The position numbers were made by a program, and so were the translations under genes. Source: Bog-473 sp963843365 (GTDB lineage Bacteria > Actinomycetota > Acidimicrobiia > Acidimicrobiales > RAAP-2). From it: a stretch of DNA of 64,000 bases. The stretch lies in assembly GCA_963843365.1 (NCBI GenBank), contig CAWJKG010000002.1, positions 558,001 through 622,000 of the forward strand. The letters are read 5' to 3'. This document shows positions 49,194 through 57,204 of this stretch, piece by piece. Position 1 is the first letter of the stretch, and every line of letters starts with the position of its first letter. The notes under the pieces are model-generated. The model ran no database searches and was not told where the DNA came from. It was given only the letters and a program-made list of their open reading frames with translations.

Positions 49194-49610
49194 GTGCGAC
49201 TGCGCTCAGTCACGGTCGACGTCGGAATGTCGGTCTACCGATTGGGAGCTCGAGCCGGCCTTTCCCAAAGCCACCTGAAGAAGCTCCTCACCGGAGAGGT
49301 CGACAACCCTCGAGCCGAGACCCTGGAACAGCTCGCCGCCGCCGCCGACAAGTCCCTGGAATGGCTCCTGCACGGCGACGAGGTGGTCGAAATGGTCGAG
49401 GTCGGCTTGACCCAGCCTCAGGTCGACGCTCTGGGTGCGTGCGCGTTCTTGGATGATTCCGACCTCAGGAGCCTCATCCGCGAGGCCGTCGTGCAGTTCG
49501 TGGAGACGCGCCGCGCCGACCCGGACGTCAACGACATGTTGGCGCGATTGCGGCGCAGACGAGAGGCACGGTCTTCGCTGCTCCCGCCCGACCGGCCCGG
49601 AGCGTCCTGA
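49194..49610 (+). CDS. XRE-family transcriptional regulator
   Basis: 138 residues from a GTG start. A helix-turn-helix of the Cro/CI type spans about residues 12-60: 'VYRLGARAGLSQSHLKKLL' contains the turn and recognition helix, followed by 'PRAETLEQLAAAADKSLEW'. The remaining ~75 residues include a helical, acidic stretch ('DDSDLRSLIREAVVQFVE') likely for dimerisation, and a basic tail. The gene diverges from the deoxyribosyltransferase-like gene and lies 20 bases after the second palindrome pair, so it probably controls both genes and itself. Whether it belongs to a toxin-antitoxin or stress system cannot be said. Confidence 0.8.
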   Translation: MRLRSVTVDVGMSVYRLGARAGLSQSHLKKLLTGEVDNPRAETLEQLAAAADKSLEWLLHGDEVVEMVEVGLTQPQVDALGACAFLDDSDLRSLIREAVVQFVETRRADPDVNDMLARLRRRREARSSLLPPDRPGAS

Positions 49611-49627
49611 CCGTCCATCCCCCGCGT

Positions 49628-49649
49628 GCTTGTCGCGACTGCGACGAGC
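49628..49649. terminator. Bidirectional hairpin between convergent genes
   Basis: A nine-base stem with one G-T wobble (GCTTGTCGC at 49628-49636, GCGACGAGC at 49641-49649) and a four-base loop. It lies between the stops of the XRE gene and the FkbM methyltransferase. Confidence 0.6.
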
Positions 49650-49671
49650 CTCCGTTCCGAACGAGTTCTAC

Positions 49672-50451
49672 CTACGCCGCCCGGGACAATGCGCGGTTCA
49701 CGAATGTGCAGTCAAACTCGATCATGCGCAGCCAATCGGAGGTACGCATGATCGGAAAGATGTTGCACGGGTCAAAGCCGCGGTTTCTCATTTCGACGAG
49801 CAGCACATCCATGGTCGGGATGTCATCGTAAATCGGCAACGTCGGTGCTTCGAGCAGGACGGCGGCGATCTCTTTGATGCGATCGCCCGCGCCTTGGATC
49901 ACCGCAAGGTCGTGGCCCTGCGTATCGATCTTCAAGAGGACACGAGGCTCCTCGATTCCAACAATGATCTCATCGAGCAGGAGATCCAATCGCTGCACGT
50001 CAACCTTCTCCGTCCCCATTTTCGAAAATGTCGACCCGAATCGGTCCTTTCCGAAGTCATTCGGGTCATGAAATGAACTGAAATGGGAGAAATTTCCCTC
50101 GCCAATGATTGAGAGCTCAGATTGGCCGGGTTCACTGCCGAGCGCCATCTTGATGCCGCGCCAATTGGAATCATTCTTCATCACGTCGTTCAGCTGTTCG
50201 AACGCGTGCGCTCCTGGTTCAAAACTTACGATCCGACCCTCATAACGCACGGTCGTTCTCAAGAGTGTGGCGTATTCCCCGCAATGCGCACCGACGTCAA
50301 TCACGCAATTGATATTTAGGGCTTTGATGATTTGCATCAGGTTGTGCTCGAGACTGCCCGGTGGCGGATATTTCTCGATCGACACGCCGAAACGCCGTGC
50401 GAGGTCTCTTGCTGCGCTGGCAACACCGCGGGTGGTTCCTCGTGCGACCAT
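49672..50451 (-). CDS. FkbM family SAM-dependent methyltransferase
   Basis: About 259 residues from the Met at 50451. The frame is open to 50643, but that part does not look family-like. It has 'CVIDVGAHCGEYATLLRTT' (motif I), 'GRIVSFEPGAHAFEQL', then 'VQRLDLLLDE' and 'LLKIDTQGHDLAVIQGAG', and 'AVLLEAPTLPIYDD' near the C-terminus. These are the ordered FkbM motifs. It is only distantly similar to the FkbM gene at 1464-2225. No glycosyltransferase gene is directly adjacent, so a glycan acceptor is inferred only by analogy. Confidence 0.85.
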   Translation of the reverse strand: MVARGTTRGVASAARDLARRFGVSIEKYPPPGSLEHNLMQIIKALNINCVIDVGAHCGEYATLLRTTVRYEGRIVSFEPGAHAFEQLNDVMKNDSNWRGIKMALGSEPGQSELSIIGEGNFSHFSSFHDPNDFGKDRFGSTFSKMGTEKVDVQRLDLLLDEIIVGIEEPRVLLKIDTQGHDLAVIQGAGDRIKEIAAVLLEAPTLPIYDDIPTMDVLLVEMRNRGFDPCNIFPIMRTSDWLRMIEFDCTFVNRALSRAA

Positions 50452-51117
50452 CGGTGCAGATGGTAGCCCTGCCCGCGTGCGCCTTGACCGAAAGACCTCC
50501 GCAGCATCGCCCTCCACTCGTCGCTCACATCGGTCGGCATGTTCTGCCGCGGTGACCCAACGACCTGCACGCCCTGATCTCGAGAGCATCCAGAAGGGGA
50601 GTCCGGATCGGGTGGAGTGTGCTGTCCATCGAGAAGGGCACACATGGACGCCTCGCCGTGAACGGAGCGTCGTCGAAGGTGTTCCTCCCCCGCCCCACTG
50701 ATCGTCGTGCCCTCACGTGAACTCGACCGGACAGCTCCCGCTTGTGTGGAAGTGCCGGCACGTCGAAATCAGGGCGCTCGGCGTTCTCTCTCCGAGATTG
50801 CGGCGAGGCAGACCCGACGGCCGTCGGGATCCCGCCGTCGGACAGCGTGCCGCTGGCGCGAGAGAACGCGTGTGCGGCAAACCACACCGTTGTGGTGCGA
50901 TCGACAAGGTCACAGCTTTCCGTCGGCGCGGTGGGAGCTGGCGCGTCGGTGGCCCGAGAGTGACGACACCGTTCATCATGATTCGGACATTCGGTCCGTC
51001 GTCATTGGGACATTCGCTTCATCAATAAATGACGTCACCGGGTGTTCCTCGTGAAACAATTACCAAGTCCGACAGCTCGGTAATAACTCGGTGTGATCGC
51101 TGCGGTCGCGTTGGTGT
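50452..51117. other. Gene-poor gap between FkbM and ribbon-helix-helix genes
   Basis: About 660 bases. Short open frames exist on both strands (for example 50742-50963 on the plus strand), but none has a ribosome site, a known domain or a consistent neighbour. It might hold decayed coding DNA. The GC content appears lower near 51030-51080. Confidence 0.4.
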
Positions 51118-51591
51118 TTACAGCGAGCGATCGAACCAACGGCGCGTTAACACGCAACTGCCGAGTCGCTCCGCCGCACAACGTCCGCTCGACTCGATCA
51201 TGTTGGCCGTCAGTGAGAACGCCCCGCGGAGGATGTTCCCAGGGATCCCGGCAACCATCCCCACACCCGGCACGAACGATCCGGGCGAGCTCGGACCCGA
51301 CGGCCAATCTGCGCCGGGCCGACTGCTTTCCTGCTGTTCAGACGCCGTCTGCTCGCCGAGGCTGGACGGAACCTCGACCTCGTCGACGGAGGGCCGGAAG
51401 GCCCGCACGGAATCTTCTGGAGAATCCGCCGGGCGGGCCGCGGGCCCCGCTTCGGCGGCTCGCGCTTCGTCGATCATGCCCTCGAACAGTCCGCGGACGG
51501 AGAGGCCGAGGCGCGCCGCCTCGGCCTCGACCCAGGCGCGCCGTTCGTGGTCGAGCCGGATGCCAACAACGGTGGACTTGGTCGTCGCCAT
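51118..51591 (-). CDS. Ribbon-helix-helix (CopG/Arc-like) domain protein
   Basis: 157 residues. The N-terminal 45 residues, 'TKSTVVGIRLDHERRAWVE' and 'ARLGLSVRGLFEGMIDEAR', have the strand-helix-helix pattern of ribbon-helix-helix DNA-binding proteins. The middle is a disordered acidic/Pro/Ser segment (residues 55-100). The last 50 residues contain a Gly-rich hydrophobic stretch, 'GVGMVAGIPGNILRGAF', then a basic tail. RHH proteins often act as plasmid copy-number regulators or antitoxins. No toxin gene is adjacent. GTTAAC-centred palindromes lie on both sides and could be its binding sites. Confidence 0.7.
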   Translation of the reverse strand: MATTKSTVVGIRLDHERRAWVEAEAARLGLSVRGLFEGMIDEARAAEAGPAARPADSPEDSVRAFRPSVDEVEVPSSLGEQTASEQQESSRPGADWPSGPSSPGSFVPGVGMVAGIPGNILRGAFSLTANMIESSGRCAAERLGSCVLTRRWFDRSL

Positions 51592-51595
51592 GACC

Positions 51596-51958
51596 CGTTA
51601 ACAGTAACCCCCGGTGTTTACGGCGTCAGGCGCAGATTGGTGGCAGCCCGGTGGTTGGTGTCCGGGCTAGTGCCTGAGCCGACCACGGCCTCTTTGGGCC
51701 GGTCTCGAGCTCCCGCCAGACGAGTTCGTGAGGGGCGATCAGACGAACCGGTCCCAGGAGGACCGTGCGCCGTGGTGACTCTTCGCCGGAGCACCACAGG
51801 GCGCATCACATGAGGATCCGGTCGACTCCTACTCCGGGAATGCTTCTCGACGGGCCGAGAAACGGGCGTGCCGTCAGCCGTAAACACCAGAGCCTCAGAG
51901 CCCCGCCGAGAGGCGGCTGTTTCTCGCGTTAACGCGGTGTTACGCAGGGTGTTAACAC
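51596..51958. promoter_or_regulatory. Palindrome cluster upstream of the ribbon-helix-helix gene
   Basis: This gap before the RHH start holds CGTTAACAG at 51596, GGTGTTTACGGC at 51613, its exact inverse GCCGTAAACACC at 51877, CGCGTTAACGCG (a 12-bp palindrome) at 51925 and GTGTTAACAC (a 10-bp palindrome) at 51949. Related sites lie at the gene's 3' end (GGTGTTTACAGCG at 51113, CGTTAACAC at 51145). No gene is seen in the 377-base gap. Confidence 0.6.
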
Positions 51959-51968
51959 TTCAGGGCCG

Positions 51969-53111
51969 TCACAGGAACTCCCGTCGGGACTGGACCGTGA
52001 AAGCCCGAACCGGTTCTTCGATCCCTCGGAGCTCGGCCGGCGCAAGCGGCCGGAGCTCCCACGCTTCGACGGGCAGTTCGGCCGCAGCAGCTTCGGTGAC
52101 CACGACTTCCCCGGGGGCGCCCGCCTTCACCAGACGGGAGAGCAGGTTGACCAGCGGACCGAAGTAATCACCTTCGCGAGGCGTGGCGACTCCCCGGCCC
52201 ACTGCCCCCCGGGCCGGAGGGAGGACCTCGTCCTCGTGGGCGGCCCGGCAGACCTCGAGCCCGATCCGGCAGGCCGCCTCGGCCGTCGGCGCCGCGAAGA
52301 ACACCTCGTCGCCGATCGTCTTGACGACCCGCCCCCCGGCCAGCACGGCGCTGGTCCACGCGGCCGACTCGAAGCGGGCCAGCGCCAAGCTCTGCTCGCG
52401 CAGGGAGAGGGTCTGGGCCCAGGCCGTCGACCCCACCAGGTCGACGAAACCCAGGGCGACGAGTTCGGTCGGGCTGTCCGATCGGTCCTCGGCGGAAGGG
52501 CCGGGAGCCGGCCAGGACCGGGCTGCCTGGGCGCGGCGCTGCGCCCGCTCGAAGGCGTCGAGGACCAACTGGGCCAGGACGCCGGGGACCGCGGTGAAGG
52601 CGGTAGTGGCCGCCTCGGACAGCCGGGCCCGGGCGAGCTCGTCCGGGCCCTCCCGCACGGTCCCGGGCCCGAACTCAGCGAAGAAGAGGGCGATGGCCGC
52701 CTCGGCCACATTGTTGGCGGCCGCCCCGAGCACACGCGTGAAGGCGAGGATCGCCTCCTCCCCCATGAGCGCGGCCCCTTGCTCGAAAGCCGCCATGAAG
52801 GACACGAGGTCGAGCGGGACCTCGGTGCCGTCCGCGGCCGGAATGCCGGCGGCGAGGAGCGCGCGCATGACGCGGGCGGCCGGGAGGCCGGCGCGCTCGG
52901 CGACGTCGGCCACCGTGAGCATCTCGGTGCGGCCCTGGGTCACGAGATCCCCCGCCACGCCGGGCAGCGTGCCCATCCGGTGCGACTCGACCATCTGCTC
53001 GACGGTGGCGCCGCGCTCGGTCAGGTATTCGAGGAGCGCCAACCGCTCTGCTGCGTCCGGGTCGTCCGGGTCATAGAGGCCGGCGGCGCGCCAGCTCTCG
53101 GTCCGGTCCAC
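51969..53111 (-). CDS. Class III adenylate/guanylate cyclase domain protein
   Basis: 380 residues from a GTG with GGGAGGG seven bases upstream. The N-terminal ~200 residues are helical and resemble the regulatory segment common in actinobacterial cyclases ('LTVADVAERAGLPAARVMR' looks like a helix-turn-helix-type helix pair). The cyclase homology domain begins near residue 215 with 'LGFVDLVGSTAWAQTL' (first metal Asp) and continues with 'GGRVVKTIGDEVFFAAP' (second metal Asp) and 'YFGPLVNLLSRLVKAGAPGE'. It should make cAMP or cGMP from the NTP as a dimer. It starts two bases after the (repaired) stop of another cyclase gene, so the two are co-transcribed and may heterodimerise. There is no membrane segment. 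Confidence 0.85.
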   Translation of the reverse strand: MDRTESWRAAGLYDPDDPDAAERLALLEYLTERGATVEQMVESHRMGTLPGVAGDLVTQGRTEMLTVADVAERAGLPAARVMRALLAAGIPAADGTEVPLDLVSFMAAFEQGAALMGEEAILAFTRVLGAAANNVAEAAIALFFAEFGPGTVREGPDELARARLSEAATTAFTAVPGVLAQLVLDAFERAQRRAQAARSWPAPGPSAEDRSDSPTELVALGFVDLVGSTAWAQTLSLREQSLALARFESAAWTSAVLAGGRVVKTIGDEVFFAAPTAEAACRIGLEVCRAAHEDEVLPPARGAVGRGVATPREGDYFGPLVNLLSRLVKAGAPGEVVVTEAAAAELPVEAWELRPLAPAELRGIEEPVRAFTVQSRREFL

Positions 53112-53113
53112 CG

Positions 53114-54367
53114 CTCATCCCTCCCAGGCGAGCGTGGCGGCCAGCTGTGTCCGCTCCATGCCCTTGAGGCGCATCTCGCGGCGGGGCCGAACGTGAAGTC
53201 CCCCGAGCCTTGCACGAGTTGCTCCGAAATGGAGGAGACCAGGACTTCGCCCGCTCCTGCGGCGTCGGCCAGGCGGCTGGCGACGATGACGGTGTGCCCC
53301 AGGAAGTCGTCGCCCTCGTCAATGGCGTCACCGGTGTGGATGCCGATGTGCACGGCCATACGCTCCGCGCTGTCCGCAGTCTCGTGTGCGTGCACGGCGC
53401 GCTGGATGTCAACGGCGCAGCGCAGGGCGCGGGCGGCGCCGCCGAACGCCACCATGAAGCCGTCGCCCTGGACACTGATTTCACGACCGCCGTGCCGGGC
53501 GACCGCGTCGCGCACCATGCGGTGGTGCTGGCGCAGCACCTCACGGGAGGCCTGATCGCCCAGACGCTCGGTCATGCCGGCGTAATCGACCATGTCACAG
53601 AAGAGGATGGTGACCGTGCCGTCGGCCGGGAGCTCGTTCTTGATGTCCGCCTCGAGTGCGGCGAGGCGGGCGGACTCCGAGACGGCGTCCGCCGCCATGA
53701 GCTGGTCTCGGCTTGCCGGACCGCGGTCCGGCCGCTTGCCGGACCGGTTCGGGCGGCTCTTGACGTCGATTCCTCCCATGACCGCGTAGGCACGCACCAC
53801 GATCCGGGGCGACCCCGGCACGAGCGGGACGTCACGGAGCTTGAGATCGCGGCCGCCCATGAAGGAGAAACCCTGCAGCTCCACGTCGAACCCCTCCGGG
53901 ACGAGGATGTCGATGCCGCCCCAGAAGGCCACGGCCGTGATCTCGATCTCGGGCCCGTCGAGCTCGGCCCGGCGCAGGTCCAGTTCGCAGCCACCCATCA
54001 CGGCGACCGCGTGGGTCTTGCCGCTGATGCGCCAGCGGCCCCGGGTGCGGTGCCCGCTCATGACGGCGATGTGCCGGCCCTTCTTCTTGGTCCTAGACGG
54101 GGTCTCGACCGCGTCGGGCAGGGACCGGCTGGTTGCGGCGGCCTGGGGCAGGTCGGCCATGACGGCCACCAGATCGCCTCGGGTCCGAGCCTGGAGGGCC
54201 AGACCGACCCGTTCCGAGAACTCGTCGAGCGTGAGCCGGCCGTCCACGACATGCTCCCTGAGCTGGGCAATTGTCCGGTCTCGATCGGCGTCAGCCACCC
54301 GCTCGGCCAACGGTGCGGGCTCCCGTGGGAGCGGGGGTGGGCTCTGGGGGCCCGGCGGATCCGCCAT
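53114..54367 (-). CDS. DUF1707/LiaF-like and class III cyclase protein, frameshift near 3' end
   Basis: About 417 residues after repair. The N-terminal DUF1707 domain (about residues 22-75) reads 'REHVVDGRLTLDEFSERVG'. A LiaF-like beta domain follows ('HIAVMSGHRTRGRWRISG', 'AVMGGCELDLRRAEL', 'VMGGIDVKSRP'), typical of envelope-stress sensors. The cyclase domain has 'TILFCDMVDYAGMTERLG' and 'REISVQGDGFMVAFGG', with both metal-binding Asp residues. Near 53185 a base seems to be missing: adding one C restores 'GPRREMRLKGMERTQLA' and a stop at 53116, two bases before the next gene. As given, the frame runs on to 53021. A link from membrane stress to cyclic-nucleotide signalling is inferred; the domain combination is unusual. 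Confidence 0.75.
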
Positions 54368-54455
54368 AGGGCACAGTTTGCCGCGTTTTGCCTGGTCGCG
54401 GCGTGATCTGACGACCAATCAGACCGCTATTCGCGACCCATTAGGCTCAGCGGCC

Positions 54456-55898
54456 GTGCGAGGCATCCTGAGTGCAGCGGGTTACGTGCCCTACCGTCGG
54501 CTGGCCCGGAGCGACATCAAGGACTTCATGGGCAGCGGCGGGGGCAAGGGAACCCGGGCCGTTGCTTCCCATGACGAGGACACGACCACCCTCGGGGTCG
54601 AGGCGGCTCGCCTCGCTCTACGCTCCGCCCCAGGTCAGAGCCCTGAAATGGTGTCGTTCGCCACCTCGCTGCCCGCCTACCTGGACAAGACCAACGCAAC
54701 TGCTATTGCAGCCGCCCTGCGGCTGCCCGGGGACGTGGCGGCCTATGACTTCGGCGGGGCCCTGCGCTCGGGTATGGGCTCTCTAATTGCGGCGCTCCGG
54801 GGCGGCGGCACGGACCTGGTGGTCGCTGGGGACCTGCGGGACGGACTGCCGACGAGCGCGGACGAGTCCGCCGGCGGCGATGCGGGGGCGGCTGTGCTGG
54901 TGGGCGACGACCCCGGAGTGATCGCCGAGTTCGTCGCCGGCGCATCGGCCACCGAGGAGTTCACCGATCGCTGGCGGGCCCCGGGAGACCGGACCTCCAA
55001 GCTGTGGGAGGAGCGCTTCGGGGAGAACCGCTACGGTGCGCTCGGCCAGGATGTCCTGGCCAGAGCCCTGAAAGCGGCGGGATTGCAGGCAGAGGACGTC
55101 GGGCGCCTCGTCGTCACCGGGATGCACGGGCGGGCCGTGTCGGGGCTGACGAAGAAGCTCGGTCTGGCCGAAGGGGTCGTGGTGGACGACCTGGCCCAGA
55201 GCGTGGGACAGAGCGGCACGGCCCATCCGCTGCTCGTCCTGGCCTCTGTGCTCGAGACGCTGGCCGCAGAGGGCGCGCCGCCGGGCACCATGGTGGTGGC
55301 CGTGCACCTGGCCGACGGGGCCGATGCGGTGGTCCTGCGCACGACGGACGCGCTGCACGGCTGGCGCCCGGCGCGGCCGATCGCGGCACAGGTCGCCGCG
55401 GGTGCGCCCCTCCCCTATTCCAAGTTCCTGGCGTGGCGGGGTCAGCTCAGGCCCGAACCGCCGCGGCGCCCCGAGCCGGCACGCGTCTCGAGCACCGCCG
55501 CCTACCGGAACGAGGAGTGGAAGTTCGCTTTCGTGGGCTCCAAGGACCGGAGCTCGGGCGCCGTCCACCTGCCGCCGGCGCGCGTCTCCATGGAGGGGGG
55601 CGCGGTGGACGACATGGAGCCGGTCGCCATGGCCGACGCGACGGGAACGGTGGTCACCTCCACCATCGACCGGCTGGCCTACTCGCCGAGCCCGCCCATC
55701 GTGTTCGCGGTGGTGGACTTCGACGGGGGCGGTCGGTACCCGGTCGAGCTGACCGACACCGACGCCGACGAGATCCGCGCCGGGAGCCGGGTCGAAATGA
55801 CGTTCCGACGGCTGTTCAGCGCGGACGGGATTCACGACTACTTCTGGAAGGCGCGTCCCGTGCGCTCCGGCGCGGCGAGCGAAGGAGGAGAGGCCTGA
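54456..55898 (+). CDS. HMG-CoA-synthase-like protein fused to DUF35 OB-fold
   Basis: 480 residues from a GTG at 54456, divergent from the cyclase gene. The N-terminal part has the thiolase-fold start 'GILSAAGYVPYRRLARSDI' and 'VASHDEDTTTLGVEAARLAL', as in HMG-CoA synthase and related enzymes. Around residues 95-105 it reads 'AYDFGGALRSGMGSL', where HMG-CoA synthases have the nucleophilic Cys; no Cys is present. From about residue 410, 'PPIVFAVVDFDGGGRYPVEL' and 'GSRVEMTFRRLFS' form a DUF35-type OB-fold, which elsewhere binds acyl-CoA substrate for partner thiolases. The stop overlaps the thiolase start by one base, so the two are translationally coupled and probably form a complex. The reaction is unknown. 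Confidence 0.8.
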   Translation: MRGILSAAGYVPYRRLARSDIKDFMGSGGGKGTRAVASHDEDTTTLGVEAARLALRSAPGQSPEMVSFATSLPAYLDKTNATAIAAALRLPGDVAAYDFGGALRSGMGSLIAALRGGGTDLVVAGDLRDGLPTSADESAGGDAGAAVLVGDDPGVIAEFVAGASATEEFTDRWRAPGDRTSKLWEERFGENRYGALGQDVLARALKAAGLQAEDVGRLVVTGMHGRAVSGLTKKLGLAEGVVVDDLAQSVGQSGTAHPLLVLASVLETLAAEGAPPGTMVVAVHLADGADAVVLRTTDALHGWRPARPIAAQVAAGAPLPYSKFLAWRGQLRPEPPRRPEPARVSSTAAYRNEEWKFAFVGSKDRSSGAVHLPPARVSMEGGAVDDMEPVAMADATGTVVTSTIDRLAYSPSPPIVFAVVDFDGGGRYPVELTDTDADEIRAGSRVEMTFRRLFSADGIHDYFWKARPVRSGAASEGGEA

Positions 55899-57091
55899 TG
55901 GGATCACACGGCGTCCGCGACAAGGTCGCCATCGTCGGCATGAGCTGCACGAAGTTCGCCGAGCTCTGGGACAAAGGCCTCGACGACCTGATCGTCGAGG
56001 CCAGCGAGGAAGCCTTTGCCGCCGCGGGCGTGAAGAAGGACGACATCGACGCCTTCTGGTTCGGCACCGCGCAGAGCGGTATGAGTGGCATCACGCTGGC
56101 GCGGCCGCTGCAGTTGCGGAACAAGCCCGTCACCCGGGTCGAGAACTATTGCGCCACGGGATCCGAAGCGCTGCGCGGCGCGGTCTACGCGGTTGCCTCA
56201 GGTGCGTACGACGTGGCGATGGCCGTCGGCGCGGAAAAGGTCAAGGACGGTGGGTACCAAGGGCTGAACGCCAACAACCCTCCGGGGGACGGGACGGCGC
56301 GCACGCTGACGGCGGCCGCCATGTTCTCCATGGTGGCACCCGCCTACGGGCAGAAGTACGGCGTGGACGAGGAGACGATGGCCGACGTGCTGGCCTCCAT
56401 TGCGGTGAAGAACCACCACAACGGCGCACGGAACCCCCGGGCCCAGTTCCGCCGCGAAGTCACCAAGGAGACGGTGCTGGGCTCGCCCCGGTTGGCCGGC
56501 ACCCTCGGCGTCTTCGACTGCGCCGGCGTGGCCGACGGGGCGGCGGCCGCCATCGTCGTGCGGGCCGAGGACGCCCACAAGTACACGGAGTCGCCGATCT
56601 ACATCAAGGCGCTCTCGTTCGCCACGGGCAGCGGCTCGGGCCTGATCGACCCCGGCTACGACTACACACACTTCCCGGAGTGCGAGGCGGCCGCTGCCGA
56701 CGCCTACGCACAAGCGGGCATCACCGAGCCGCGCCGGCAGCTGGCGATGGCAGAGGTGCACGACTGCTTCACGCCGACCGAGCTGGTGCTGATGGAGGAC
56801 CTGGGTTTCGCGCCGCGGGGGACGGCGTGGAAGGAGGTCCTGGCCGGGACGTTCGACCTCGACGGCGAGCTCCCGGTCAATCCGGACGGCGGGTTGAAGT
56901 CCTTCGGGCACCCGGTTGGCGCCTCGGGCCTGCGCATGCTCTTCGAGTGCTGGTTGCAGCTGCGCAAGGAGGCGCCGGAGGAGCGTCAGATCGCCACGGC
57001 CGACCGCGGCCTCGCCATGACACACAATCTGGGCGGCTACCCCGGCGAGATGCTGTCGTTCGTCTCGGTGGTGGGCAACCAGCTGGGCTGA
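55898..57091 (+). CDS. Thiolase family (SCP-x/acetyl-CoA acetyltransferase-like)
   Basis: 397 residues; the ATG follows GAAGGAGGAGAG and overlaps the previous stop. All thiolase features are present: nucleophilic Cys85 in 'VENYCATGSEALRG', His288 in 'AEVHDCFTPTE', and His338 in 'KSFGHPVGASG'. The 'VHDCF' form at the second site is that of SCP-x/type II thiolases that cleave or condense branched acyl-CoAs rather than classical acetoacetyl-CoA thiolases. Paired with the OB-fold/HMGCS-like protein, it resembles thiolase-DUF35 complexes of fatty-acid or sterol side-chain metabolism. The substrate is not identifiable. It is intact. Confidence 0.85.
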   Translation: MGSHGVRDKVAIVGMSCTKFAELWDKGLDDLIVEASEEAFAAAGVKKDDIDAFWFGTAQSGMSGITLARPLQLRNKPVTRVENYCATGSEALRGAVYAVASGAYDVAMAVGAEKVKDGGYQGLNANNPPGDGTARTLTAAAMFSMVAPAYGQKYGVDEETMADVLASIAVKNHHNGARNPRAQFRREVTKETVLGSPRLAGTLGVFDCAGVADGAAAAIVVRAEDAHKYTESPIYIKALSFATGSGSGLIDPGYDYTHFPECEAAAADAYAQAGITEPRRQLAMAEVHDCFTPTELVLMEDLGFAPRGTAWKEVLAGTFDLDGELPVNPDGGLKSFGHPVGASGLRMLFECWLQLRKEAPEERQIATADRGLAMTHNLGGYPGEMLSFVSVVGNQLG

Positions 57092-57204
57092 AGGCCCGTT
57101 CACCCGGGCTCGCCGCCGGGCTGAGGGAGTCCCATCGGCACTTCCGTTGCGATTGACCTCGTTTCGTCCACCTGCAAGCCTGACCGCCCAGAGGAGTTGG
57201 GGGC

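Noticed and set aside
50717..51028. Plus-strand small frames in the gap after the FkbM gene
   Set aside because: Several overlapping frames on both strands are open here, as expected in GC-rich DNA; none has a start site or a motif that favours it.
53071..53544. Separate minus-strand protein of 157 codons
   Set aside because: It is a different frame of the cyclase gene. Only its last part near 53185 matters, as evidence for a frameshift near the true stop.
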